This document shows, piece by piece, positions 50,349 to 58,424 of a DNA stretch of 64,000 nt; within the stretch, counting starts at the first letter, position 1, and the number at the start of each line of letters is the position of its first letter. The position numbers and the translations under genes are program-made. Origin of the DNA: Kribbella amoyensis (lineage in GTDB: Bacteria; Actinomycetota; Actinomycetes; Propionibacteriales; Kribbellaceae); contig NZ_VIVK01000001.1 of NCBI RefSeq assembly GCF_007828865.1, positions 5,766,001-5,830,000 of the forward strand. The letters are read 5' to 3'. Under the pieces are notes generated by a model. The model made no database searches, was not told the origin of the DNA, and saw only the letters and a program-made list of their open reading frames with translations.

Positions 50349-51148
50349 GCACAGCAACCCTCACGGTCCGGCCGAGGTCGAGCCTCACCCGGCTGCGCGA
50401 CTCGGTCGGCGCGGAGTCGACGAAGCTGTGGTCCGTCCGCTCGACCTGGCTCAACCTGGTCGCCGCTGCCCTGATGACCGCGCTGCTCGGGGTCCAGTAC
50501 GGGTTCAGCACGGCCTACGACCAGACCCACCTGCCACCGGGTGAACTCGCCGAGACCACGCAGGTCGGGGCGATCGCGGTGAACGTGGTGCTGATCGTCC
50601 AGGTTCTCGTCGCCGCGTTCGCGATGCTGCCGATCACCTCGGAGTACGCGACCGGCAGTATCCGGAGCACCTTGCAATGGACACCGGTACGCCGGGACGT
50701 GGTGGCCGGCAAGGCGATCGTGCTCGCGCCGGTGCTGTTCGGGTACGGCCTGCTGGTCGGGCTGATCGCGGCCGTCGCCGGCGGACTCACGGCCGGCCAG
50801 TGGGCCGACTGGGACCTCGCGGAACTGGTGAAGGACCTGGTGGCGATCGCTGCCTACACGACGCTGGCCGGGTTGTTCACCGCTGGGATCGCGTTCGTGA
50901 TCCGGACGACGGCGGGCACGTTGACAGCCGCGTTCCTGCTGTTGCTGGTGCTTCCGCTGATGCTGTCGCAGAGCAGCCTGCGCCCACTGATGTGGCTCGC
51001 CGCGCTGCTCCCGGGTGGAGCCGGGCAGGGCCTGCTGAGCGGATCGACCGATCCCGTACCCCCGGTCGTCAGCCTGCTCGTTCTGGCGGCGTGGGCGATC
51101 GGCGGGCTGGTGCTCGGGCTCAAGGTCCTCGGCCGCCGGGACGCCTGA
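50345..51148 (+). CDS. ABC-2 type transporter permease
   Basis: The 267-residue protein has six membrane segments and the ABC-2 pattern SEYATGSIRSTLQWTPVRRDVVAGKAIVLAPVLFG, followed by IAAYTTLAGLFTAGIAFVIRTTAGTLTAAFLLLLVLPLML. It would pair with the ATP-binding protein at 48775. Cargo unknown; such systems often export lipids or antibiotics. Confidence 0.88.
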   Translation: MSTATLTVRPRSSLTRLRDSVGAESTKLWSVRSTWLNLVAAALMTALLGVQYGFSTAYDQTHLPPGELAETTQVGAIAVNVVLIVQVLVAAFAMLPITSEYATGSIRSTLQWTPVRRDVVAGKAIVLAPVLFGYGLLVGLIAAVAGGLTAGQWADWDLAELVKDLVAIAAYTTLAGLFTAGIAFVIRTTAGTLTAAFLLLLVLPLMLSQSSLRPLMWLAALLPGGAGQGLLSGSTDPVPPVVSLLVLAAWAIGGLVLGLKVLGRRDA

Positions 51149-51161
51149 GCTCGGACGACGA

Positions 51162-51198
51162 AAAGGCCGGGCCCGGCATCGAGCCAGGCCCGGCCTTT
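51162..51198. terminator. Bidirectional terminator
   Basis: A 12-bp perfect stem AAAGGCCGGGCC (51162-51173) with GGCCCGGCCTTT (51187-51198) and 13-nt loop lies between the convergent permease and ParA-like genes, with A-run and T-run flanks. Confidence 0.85.
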
Positions 51199-51217
51199 CA
51201 GCGCGGGGTGTTGCCGA

Positions 51218-52732
51218 TCAGCGGGGCGTATTGAGCGCGTTGGTGATCTGCTCGGCGACCTTGGCGGCCAGGTCCAGGGCGGCACGGCGGGTGGCCGGCT
51301 GCAGAGCGGAGTGGTCGAGCGGTCCCTCGGCGGCGATGTGCTGGTCGGTCGGGATGTCGACGACGGCGGCCGCGCGCGACTCGAAGTACGGGCGGAGCTG
51401 CTTCTCGACCTCCTTGTTCACGTCACCGGGGCCGTTGCTGACCGCGATCACCGCGCGCCGGATCAGCCGCTGCGCCTCGGGACCCTGGTTGTCCAGCTCC
51501 TCCAGCATCTGCACGGCGGCGGCGCAGGACAGGCTCTTCCACTTGATCGGGATGACGAGCGCGTCGGACGCCTTCATCGCCTCCCGCCAGTTGCTCGAGC
51601 CCTCGTTGTTGCCGGTGTCGATCACCAGCACCTTGTAGAAGCGGCTGAGCAGCCGGTGGATCTGGTCGAAGTCGCGCGCCTCGATCTGCGCGTACGTGGT
51701 GGTCGCCGACGTCAGCACGTCGTACTGACCGGCGACCTGGTGCCGCAGGTACGCCGCGACGTCGCCGAGCCGGGCGTCCGGCTGGGTCAGCATCGGCATC
51801 GCCTGGAGCATGTCGGTGACCGTGGAGCGCGCGTTCGTGTCGTGGGTCCGCAGGTGCATGTTGCCGCGGAGCTCGTTGTTGTCCCACGCGACCACGCCGC
51901 CACCCCGGGCCTGCCCGAGCGCGCCGGCCAGCAGCAGCGTCGTCGGCGTCTTGCCGGAGCCGCCCTTCGGGTTCGCGACGGTGATCGTCACCGGCCGGCG
52001 GAACGCGGTCGCCGCGGTCGCCCGGGCGATCCGCTCGGCCCGCTCGCCGGTGCCGGGGCGCATCCGCAACATGCTGCGCATTCCGCGCTCGGCCGGAGCC
52101 TCCCGCGGCAACGGCAGTGCCTGGATCAGTTCGTCGGCCCGGTACGACACCTCGCGCTGCGGCTGCGGGGCGTGCTGATTGGGAATGCCCTGCGGGAAGA
52201 ACTGCTGGGCGGTCGGCGACAGCTGGGAGGGCTGCTCCTCCGGCTCCCGGGCCGGCTGCGTCCACGCGTCCGAACCCGCCCCGGCGTGCTGCGCGGGCGT
52301 CGCCTGGGCGGACCCGTGCTGCGCCGGACCCTGCTCGCCGGCCCCGGCCGAGTCCTGCCCCGAAGATCCGTGCGCCGAAGAGCCGTGCCCCGGCGAGCTC
52401 TGCCCGGTCGAGGTGTGCCCCGTCGACGTGTACCCGCTCGCGGTGGACGGGGTGTGCGGGGAGGAGCCGTACGAGGACGAGCTGAAGTGGCTGGAGCCCT
52501 GCGCGTCGTCGGTCGACGCGGCCGGGCGGGACCACGAGTCGCCCGGGAACTCCTGGGCGAGACCGTCCGCCTGGTCGTCCTCGGTGCGGTCGTCCGCGCG
52601 GTCGTCGGCCGGCTGCGGCTCGGAGGCGGGATCCGGCTGACTCCACGAGGGCGTGGGCTGCCACATTCTCCGGACCTCGGCCGCCGCCGCTTCCCGGTCC
52701 TTGTGCTGTCCGGAGTTGTGCGAGTCGGTCAC
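51218..52732 (-). CDS. ParA/MinD-like ATPase with long disordered N-terminus
   Basis: The 504-residue protein has a low-complexity N-terminal half (residues 1-220, rich in Ser, Gly, Gln, Pro, with repeated GYTSTGHTSTGQSSPGHGSSAH-like runs), then a Walker A variant NPKGGSGKTPTTLLLAG, VAWDNNELRGNMHLR, and VLVIDTGNNEGSSNW as Walker B region. The order resembles EspI of mycobacterial ESX loci and actinobacterial cell-polarity ParA homologues. No parB or ESX gene is in the window. GTG at 52732 with AGGGGA upstream. Confidence 0.8.
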   Translation of the reverse strand: MTDSHNSGQHKDREAAAAEVRRMWQPTPSWSQPDPASEPQPADDRADDRTEDDQADGLAQEFPGDSWSRPAASTDDAQGSSHFSSSSYGSSPHTPSTASGYTSTGHTSTGQSSPGHGSSAHGSSGQDSAGAGEQGPAQHGSAQATPAQHAGAGSDAWTQPAREPEEQPSQLSPTAQQFFPQGIPNQHAPQPQREVSYRADELIQALPLPREAPAERGMRSMLRMRPGTGERAERIARATAATAFRRPVTITVANPKGGSGKTPTTLLLAGALGQARGGGVVAWDNNELRGNMHLRTHDTNARSTVTDMLQAMPMLTQPDARLGDVAAYLRHQVAGQYDVLTSATTTYAQIEARDFDQIHRLLSRFYKVLVIDTGNNEGSSNWREAMKASDALVIPIKWKSLSCAAAVQMLEELDNQGPEAQRLIRRAVIAVSNGPGDVNKEVEKQLRPYFESRAAAVVDIPTDQHIAAEGPLDHSALQPATRRAALDLAAKVAEQITNALNTPR

Positions 52733-52920
52733 GACCTGGATCCCCTGTTTCTCTGAGCGAGGCGGCGCCGGCCGCCCCGGAGCTTTCGGTGGGGGCGCTG
52801 GGCCCCGGCTGAACTGTCCTTCCCGGGCTGGTACCCCCGGAGGAAGGTCCACTATCGCATGACCAAGTGTCCACGCGGTGTCACCGGCCGGAGCGTCGGG
52901 CGACCCGTTCCTGCCAGTGG

Positions 52921-53586
52921 TCAGCCACCGACGAGCCCGGCTTCGTAGGCGACGATGGCGGCCTGGACGCGGTTCTTCACCCCGAGCCGGGTGAGGACCG
53001 CGCTGACATACGCCTTGACGGTACCTTCGACCAGGAACAGCCGGCCCGCGATCTCGGCGTTCGACAGCCCCTCGCCGACCAGCGCCAGGACCTCCCGCTC
53101 CCGCGGACTGAGCACGTCCACCTGCTCCTTCGCCGCGGCCGCCCGGCTCATCCGGCCACCACCGGAGCCCGCGCCGAGCTCCGCGATCACCCGCTGCGCG
53201 ATCTTCGGCGACAGGTACGCGGCTCCTTCCGCGACGGCTTTCAGCCCGGCGATCAGCTCGCGCGGATCCCCCGACTTCAGCAGGAACCCGCTCGCCCCGT
53301 CGCCGATGGCCCGCGCGATGTACGCGTCCTCGCTGAAGGTCGTCAGGATCACCACCGCGGTCTCCGGGGCCGTCCGCCGGATCTCCGCGCCCGCCGCGAG
53401 GCCGTCCAGCTTGGGCATCCGGATGTCGAGGACGGCCACGTCGGGCCGGTGCAGGTGCACAAGGTCGACCGCCTCGGCGCCGTCCGCGGCCTCGGCGACG
53501 ACCTCGATCGCCTCGTCCGAACCGAGGATCGCGCGCACCCCGGCGCGGACCATCGCCTCGTCGTCGGCCAGCAGTACACGGATCAT
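52921..53586 (-). CDS. NarL/LuxR-family response regulator
   Basis: The 221-residue protein has a receiver domain (DDEAMVRAGV acidic pair, phospho-acceptor Asp in DVAVLDIRMP, Lys in FLLKSGDP) and a C-terminal LuxR HTH (LSPREREVLALVGEGLSNAEIAGRLFLVEGTVKAYVSAVLTRLGVKNR). It is encoded directly after the histidine kinase with a 4-nt overlap, so they form one two-component system. Confidence 0.93.
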   Translation of the reverse strand: MIRVLLADDEAMVRAGVRAILGSDEAIEVVAEAADGAEAVDLVHLHRPDVAVLDIRMPKLDGLAAGAEIRRTAPETAVVILTTFSEDAYIARAIGDGASGFLLKSGDPRELIAGLKAVAEGAAYLSPKIAQRVIAELGAGSGGGRMSRAAAAKEQVDVLSPREREVLALVGEGLSNAEIAGRLFLVEGTVKAYVSAVLTRLGVKNRVQAAIVAYEAGLVGG

Positions 53587-55178
53587 CGCGGGGTCTCGCT
53601 CTCGTTGGTGGGTCGGACGGATCCGGTCTGCACCACGTCCTTCGCGACCAGCCGGCCGTCGACGAAGCACAGCCGGTACGCGTAGGTGATGGAGAACGGA
53701 CCGTCCGGTCGGTAGAACCGGCAGTCCCAACCGTCCGGCTGGGTCGTCCGCTCCACCGGCGGATCGAGCATCTGCAACGCGGGCAGCACCAGCTCGACCT
53801 CGCTCTCGTCCTGCCCGATCCGCAAGCTGTCGTACTCGTCCGGTGGCAGGATCGAGCTGTAACCGGCCACCAAGTAGTAGCCGAGGGCAACCGTACCGAC
53901 GACGGCGCCGATCGCCACCGGGACCGCGATCGCCTTGATCAGTCCGCGCCGGGCCCGGCGGTGCACGTCGGCCCGCTCGGCGGCCGTCGCCGTCCCGCCG
54001 ATCGGTTCGCTCGCGGGCGGGCTCTCCGGACGGCCCCCGGTCCGCGGGATCCGCGCGACCACGGCGAAGCCGCCCTCGGATCGCGGTCCCGCCGTCAACG
54101 TGCCGCCGACCAGGCGGACCCGCTCGGTCAGACCGGTGAGGCCGCTGCCGTTCGACCCCACCACCTCGGCCGGTGACGGGGCGCCCGAGTCCTCGATCCG
54201 GAGCAGGACGTCGGCACCGTCGGCCCGCAGCGTCACGTTCACCCGAGCACCTGGCGCGTGCCGCCCGACGTTGGTCAGCGATTCCTGGACGACCCGGTGG
54301 ATCGCGCGGTCGACCATCGGCGACAGTTCCACGTCGTCCAGGTCCAGCTCGACCGCGAGCCCGGACGCGGCCGCCCGGCGGACCAGCTCGGTCACGCTCT
54401 CGTGGGCCGGGAGCACGGGCGCGTCCGCCTCGGCGTCGCGGAGGACGCCGATGATCTCGCCGAGGCGCTCGGTCGCGGTGGCGGCTGCTTCGCGGAGTTC
54501 GGTCGCGGCGTGACGGTGGCGGTCCGGCAGGCCGGCGTCGACTTCGAGGGCGGCGGCGCGCAGCGCGATCAGGCTCAGCTCGTGCCCGACCGAGTCGTGC
54601 ATGTCCTCGGCGATCCGGGAGCGCTCGCGGAGACGGACCCGGTCCAGGGCCAGCTGGTGTTCCCGCTCGATCCGCTCCGCCCGTTCCCACCCGGCCGCGG
54701 CCAGTTGGGCCTGTTGCGCGCGGTACCGGCCGATCAGCCAGGGCAGCACGACGAGGACGAGGGAGAAGAGCACGATCGCGAGCCAGCTGAGCACGGCCTC
54801 GCCGGCCGAGACCTTGCGGTGGATGCCGAGGCCGAGTGCCAGCAACGCGACCATCGACCAGCAGACCACCAGGACGAAGTGCTTGAGCTGGGAATCGCGG
54901 CGGCCGGCCGAGTAGGCGAAGTACGAAACCGCGGGCACCAGCGCGACCGGTACGCCGAACCGGGTGTTGAGCGAGACGGCCAGGATCACGATGGCGGGCG
55001 CCGCGACGACGGCCAGCGCGGTGATCGGCCGGCGCCGCCGGAGCAGCACCGCGGCGGCGAGCGCCGCCAGGCAGCCCGCCATCAGCCAGTACGGATCGCC
55101 GCGGGACCCGCCCTCGACGATCACCAGGAACCCGAGCGCGGCCCACAGGCCGAGGTCCCCCGCGCGCTGCCAGTTCAC
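53583..55178 (-). CDS. Sensor histidine kinase with extra C-terminal membrane segment and BamE-like tail
   Basis: The 531-residue protein begins with five hydrophobic segments (residues about 10-155), then HisKA_3 (SRIAEDMHDSVGHELSLIALRAA, phospho-His) and HATPase (GSNGSGLTGLTERVRLVGGTL). Unusually it continues for about 135 residues: a linker, a membrane segment (IAVPVAIGAVVGTVALGYYLV) and a terminal domain starting PDEYDSLRIGQDESEVELVLP, with CRFYRPDG and YRLCFVDGRLVAKD. That pattern resembles the SmpA/OmlA (BamE) fold, placed outside the cell. DesK-type kinases normally stop after the ATPase domain. GTG start at 55178. Confidence 0.88.
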   Translation of the reverse strand: MNWQRAGDLGLWAALGFLVIVEGGSRGDPYWLMAGCLAALAAAVLLRRRRPITALAVVAAPAIVILAVSLNTRFGVPVALVPAVSYFAYSAGRRDSQLKHFVLVVCWSMVALLALGLGIHRKVSAGEAVLSWLAIVLFSLVLVVLPWLIGRYRAQQAQLAAAGWERAERIEREHQLALDRVRLRERSRIAEDMHDSVGHELSLIALRAAALEVDAGLPDRHRHAATELREAAATATERLGEIIGVLRDAEADAPVLPAHESVTELVRRAAASGLAVELDLDDVELSPMVDRAIHRVVQESLTNVGRHAPGARVNVTLRADGADVLLRIEDSGAPSPAEVVGSNGSGLTGLTERVRLVGGTLTAGPRSEGGFAVVARIPRTGGRPESPPASEPIGGTATAAERADVHRRARRGLIKAIAVPVAIGAVVGTVALGYYLVAGYSSILPPDEYDSLRIGQDESEVELVLPALQMLDPPVERTTQPDGWDCRFYRPDGPFSITYAYRLCFVDGRLVAKDVVQTGSVRPTNESETPR

Positions 55179-55224
55179 ACCCAGACGCTACACAGCCGGC
55201 CGCGGACCGCAGTACTGCCGAAAG

Positions 55225-56343
55225 TCAGTTGCGCTCGGCATCGACTATCTCGAACGGCACGGTGGACAACTTCGGCACCGACTCACCGCGCAACCGGGCC
55301 AGCAGCAGGTCGACCGCCTGCCGCCCCATCTCCCGCTGTCCCTGCCGGACGTGCAGGAACGGCGATCCCGAGATCGGGTCCCCCGGCGAGTCGAAGCAGC
55401 TGATCACCGGCTCCCCCGCTCCCCCGAGCGCCCGCTCCAGCATCCGGGCCAGGTTGTACTCGCAGGCGACGTACGCGGTCACCTCGGGCATCCGGTCCCG
55501 GAACTCGCGCATCCGGTCGATGTCCGCGCGGACGTTCACCGGCGAGAACAGGCCCGGCAGCGTACTGCGCAACGTGGTGAGCTGGTGCGCCTGGTAGTTC
55601 CCTGGTTCCCGCTCGGCGAAGGCGGCCCGGAAACCCTCGAGCCGCTCCTCGATACTCGACGTGTTCTGTGGCGGCGGCGAGACGAACGCGATGTGCCGGT
55701 GCCCGCGATCGAGCAACCGCTCGGTCAACGCCCGAGCCGCGGCCACGTTGTCGGTGTGCACGGCCGAGACCGGGATGCCGGAGAGATGGCGGTCGATCAG
55801 TACCAGCGGGAACCCGTCCAGGACCTGTCTCAGCAGGCTCGCGTTGTAGAAGTCACCATGTACGGGGAACACGATGAGCCCGTCCACCTCGCCCGACGCG
55901 ACCAGCGATTCGACCGCCTGCTCCTCGTCGGTCTGCCGGCCGCGCGTCCGCCGGACCAGCAGGTGCAGCCCGTGCTCGGCGCAGCGCTCCTCGATCGCGC
56001 GCAACAACTCCAGCCCGTACGCCTCGGAGACATCCGGCACCACCAACGCGATCGCGCCGGGACCTTGCCGGGACCGCGGCCGCGGCGCGATCCGGCCCTT
56101 GAGCGGCACGGTGACGCCGTCGAGCTCGGGCAACTGCTGGACCACGAACGATCCCTTGCCGCGGATCCGCTCGATCAGCCCCGCCTCACGCAGGACTTCG
56201 AGCGCCCGCTTCGACGTGATCCGGCTGACCTCGAACTGCGCCGCCAGCTCCATCTCGGACGGAACCCGGTCCCCCGGCTTCAGCATCCCGGCCTTGATCT
56301 CGTCGAGCACGTGCGTGCTGATCCGCTCGTACAGCAGCGCCAT
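55225..56343 (-). CDS. GntR-LacI hybrid transcriptional regulator
   Basis: The 372-residue protein has an N-terminal GntR winged HTH (ERISTHVLDEIKAGMLKPGDRVPSEMELAAQFEVSRITSKRALEVLREAGLIERIRGKGSFV) and a C-terminal LacI-type sugar-binding domain from about residue 100 (IALVVPDVSEAYGLELLRAIEERC, GLIVFPVHGD). This is the AraR architecture, so a carbohydrate ligand is likely. It is divergent from the SDR gene 123 bp away. ATG at 56343 has AGGGAGG at 5 nt; 56361 lacks a site. Confidence 0.9.
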   Translation of the reverse strand: MALLYERISTHVLDEIKAGMLKPGDRVPSEMELAAQFEVSRITSKRALEVLREAGLIERIRGKGSFVVQQLPELDGVTVPLKGRIAPRPRSRQGPGAIALVVPDVSEAYGLELLRAIEERCAEHGLHLLVRRTRGRQTDEEQAVESLVASGEVDGLIVFPVHGDFYNASLLRQVLDGFPLVLIDRHLSGIPVSAVHTDNVAAARALTERLLDRGHRHIAFVSPPPQNTSSIEERLEGFRAAFAEREPGNYQAHQLTTLRSTLPGLFSPVNVRADIDRMREFRDRMPEVTAYVACEYNLARMLERALGGAGEPVISCFDSPGDPISGSPFLHVRQGQREMGRQAVDLLLARLRGESVPKLSTVPFEIVDAERN

Positions 56344-56466
56344 CCGGACCTCCCTGGGCATCGGGTTGATATACCAAATCAGCCAACAAGCCCGAGCCGC
56401 AAGTCAGCATGTGTCGGCTGGTCTGTCGGTGCGCCGCGGCAGGATGCGACACGGAGGTGATCGACC

Positions 56467-57189
56467 ATGCGGATCGCCGGCAAGCGAGCCGTCGTCACGG
56501 GCGCCGCGGTCGGGACAGGACGAGCCATCGCCGAGCGCCTGGCCGCGGAGGGCGCGGAGGTCGTCCTCGCCGACGTGCAGGCGAAGGCCGGGGCGGAGGT
56601 GGCCGCCGCGATCGGACCTGCGGCGCGGTTCGTCCGGACCGACCTGCGGGACGACCTTGCCGTCTCGGCCCTGCTCGGCTGCGAGCCCGACATCCTGGTG
56701 AACAACGCAGGCGGCGGCCCCCAGCTCCGGCCCTGCTTCCCCGACGCGGATCCCGAGCGCTGGACCGCCTCACTCGAGCTCAACCTGCGGGCCCCGATGC
56801 TGGCCACGCAGTTGGTGCTCGAATCGATGCGGAGGGCGGGCGGTGGAGCCGTGATCAACATCGGCTCCACCGCCGGTGCCGGCTACGGTCCGCACGTCTC
56901 GCCGGAGTACAGCGCCGCCAAGGCGGGCCTGATTCGCTTCACCACGACGCTCGCCGGACTGCGGGAGAGCCACGGGGTGCGGGTGAACTGCATCGTGCCC
57001 GACTGGGTGGCGACCGACCGCGGACTCGCCGAGCAGGCCGCGCTTCCGGCGAACGAACGCGGACCCGATCTCGTACCGCTCGCCGTCCTCACCGACGCGG
57101 TCGTGCGGTTCGTGACGGACGAGAGCCTCGCCGGTCGAGTACTGCGGCTCGATCGCGGAGAGGCTCCTGTGCTGTCCCCTACACCTTGA
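56467..57189 (+). CDS. Short-chain dehydrogenase/reductase
   Basis: The 240-residue SDR has the cofactor motif TGAAVGTGRAIAERL near the N-terminus, NNAG (LVNNAGGG), active-site Ser and YxxxK in INIGSTAGAGYGPHVSPEYSAAKAGL. It would oxidise or reduce a secondary alcohol, possibly a sugar under the adjacent GntR-LacI regulator. GGAGG precedes the ATG by 6 nt. Its end overlaps the opposing monooxygenase by 11 bp. Confidence 0.9.
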   Translation: MRIAGKRAVVTGAAVGTGRAIAERLAAEGAEVVLADVQAKAGAEVAAAIGPAARFVRTDLRDDLAVSALLGCEPDILVNNAGGGPQLRPCFPDADPERWTASLELNLRAPMLATQLVLESMRRAGGGAVINIGSTAGAGYGPHVSPEYSAAKAGLIRFTTTLAGLRESHGVRVNCIVPDWVATDRGLAEQAALPANERGPDLVPLAVLTDAVVRFVTDESLAGRVLRLDRGEAPVLSPTP

Positions 57190-58309
57190 GTTCGGTCTTG
57201 GTGCGGGTGGCGATGTGGTGGGCGACGTAGGCGGCGTCGCGGCCGGCGCCTCCGGTGAGCATCGAGGCGAAGGCGTACTGGAAGAGCAGGCCGAGGAAGT
57301 ACAGCCCCGGCATCGTCGACGAGACACCGCGGTACTGCGCGGGCCAGCCGTCCTCGCCGAGGACGGGGCCGTCGATCCAGCCGAAGTCGCGGCGGAAGCC
57401 GGTACACCAGATCACGTTCTCCACGTCGAGCACCCGGCCGTCGGCGAGTACCGGCAGCCCGTCCCGGACACCGACCACCTTGCCCTCGGTCCGGTCCACC
57501 CCGGCCTCGTCGAGGTCCACGGTCTTCACCCGCAGCAGCGGGCCGCCCTCGCTACGTACGCCGGTCTGCATCTTCCGGCCCATCGGCGTGCGCACGGTGA
57601 GGACGTGGTTCGCGAGGAACCACAGCACCTTGAGGACCTGCCGAGCCGGCTTGCCCTCCAGCTGGAACGGGAGCTCACCGTGCACCGGCCCGGACAGCGT
57701 GGTGCGGTGCCCCGACCTCGCGATCTCCAGGGCCAGGTCCGCGCCGGAGTGGCTCGCGCCGACGACGAGGACGTCACACGGCAGGAGCTGCGACGGATTC
57801 CGGTACTCCGAGGAGTGCAGCTGCCGGATCCCCGGGTCCAGCTCGGCCGCGAACTCGGGTGTGTGCGGCAGGTGCTGTCCCCCGGTCGCGACGACCACCT
57901 GATCCGCCGCGACCTCGCCCTCGTTCGTGGACACCACGTATCCCGTCCCGTCCTGGCGCAGCCCGTCCACGTAGACGCGGGAGCGCACCGGCAACCGGTG
58001 CTCCGCCGCGTACCCCTCCAGGTAGTCGGCCAGTTGCAGGCCGGTCGGGAACTCGTACCGGTCCAGCGGGAACCGCCCACCCGGCAACGCGTCGTACTTC
58101 GCCGGCGAGTACAGCCGGAGCGACTCGTACCGGCGTCGCCAGCCGTCGCCGACGCGGGCGTTCTCGTCGAGGATCACGAACTGCTGTCTCTTGCGCGCCA
58201 GGTGGTAGCCGAGCGCGAGCCCGGCCTGTCCGGCGCCGATCACCACGGTGTCGATGTGCTCCTGGCGGCCCGCCGTGGTCGGGTCGCGAACCTCGAACTG
58301 GTTGGTCAT
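57179..58309 (-). CDS. FAD-dependent NAD(P)-binding oxidoreductase (flavin monooxygenase-like)
   Basis: The 376-residue protein has GxGxxG in VVIGAGQAGLALGYHL near residue 20, the FMO-like block RYESLRLYSPAKYDALPG, and a second dinucleotide site at VLVVGASHSGADLAL. VIWCTGFRRDFGWID is typical of CzcO-like oxidoreductases. ATG at 58309 has GAGGGGAC upstream. It may depend on the LuxR regulator encoded 115 bp upstream on the same strand. Confidence 0.88.
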   Translation of the reverse strand: MTNQFEVRDPTTAGRQEHIDTVVIGAGQAGLALGYHLARKRQQFVILDENARVGDGWRRRYESLRLYSPAKYDALPGGRFPLDRYEFPTGLQLADYLEGYAAEHRLPVRSRVYVDGLRQDGTGYVVSTNEGEVAADQVVVATGGQHLPHTPEFAAELDPGIRQLHSSEYRNPSQLLPCDVLVVGASHSGADLALEIARSGHRTTLSGPVHGELPFQLEGKPARQVLKVLWFLANHVLTVRTPMGRKMQTGVRSEGGPLLRVKTVDLDEAGVDRTEGKVVGVRDGLPVLADGRVLDVENVIWCTGFRRDFGWIDGPVLGEDGWPAQYRGVSSTMPGLYFLGLLFQYAFASMLTGGAGRDAAYVAHHIATRTKTELKV

Positions 58310-58424
58310 GGTCTGTCCCCTCGGAGTGCTGATGACCCCGACGGTAGGAGCGCGCCCGGTGCCCGTGCTTCGGCCGAACTGCCCATCCGGCACCGCGTCC
58401 CGTGGGTAGGAATACCCAGGCGGC

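Noticed and set aside
56344..56466. Operator of the GntR-LacI regulator
   Set aside because: Only 4-5 bp arms (TGAT with ATCA, CAGCC with GGCTG) were found, too short to support a site.
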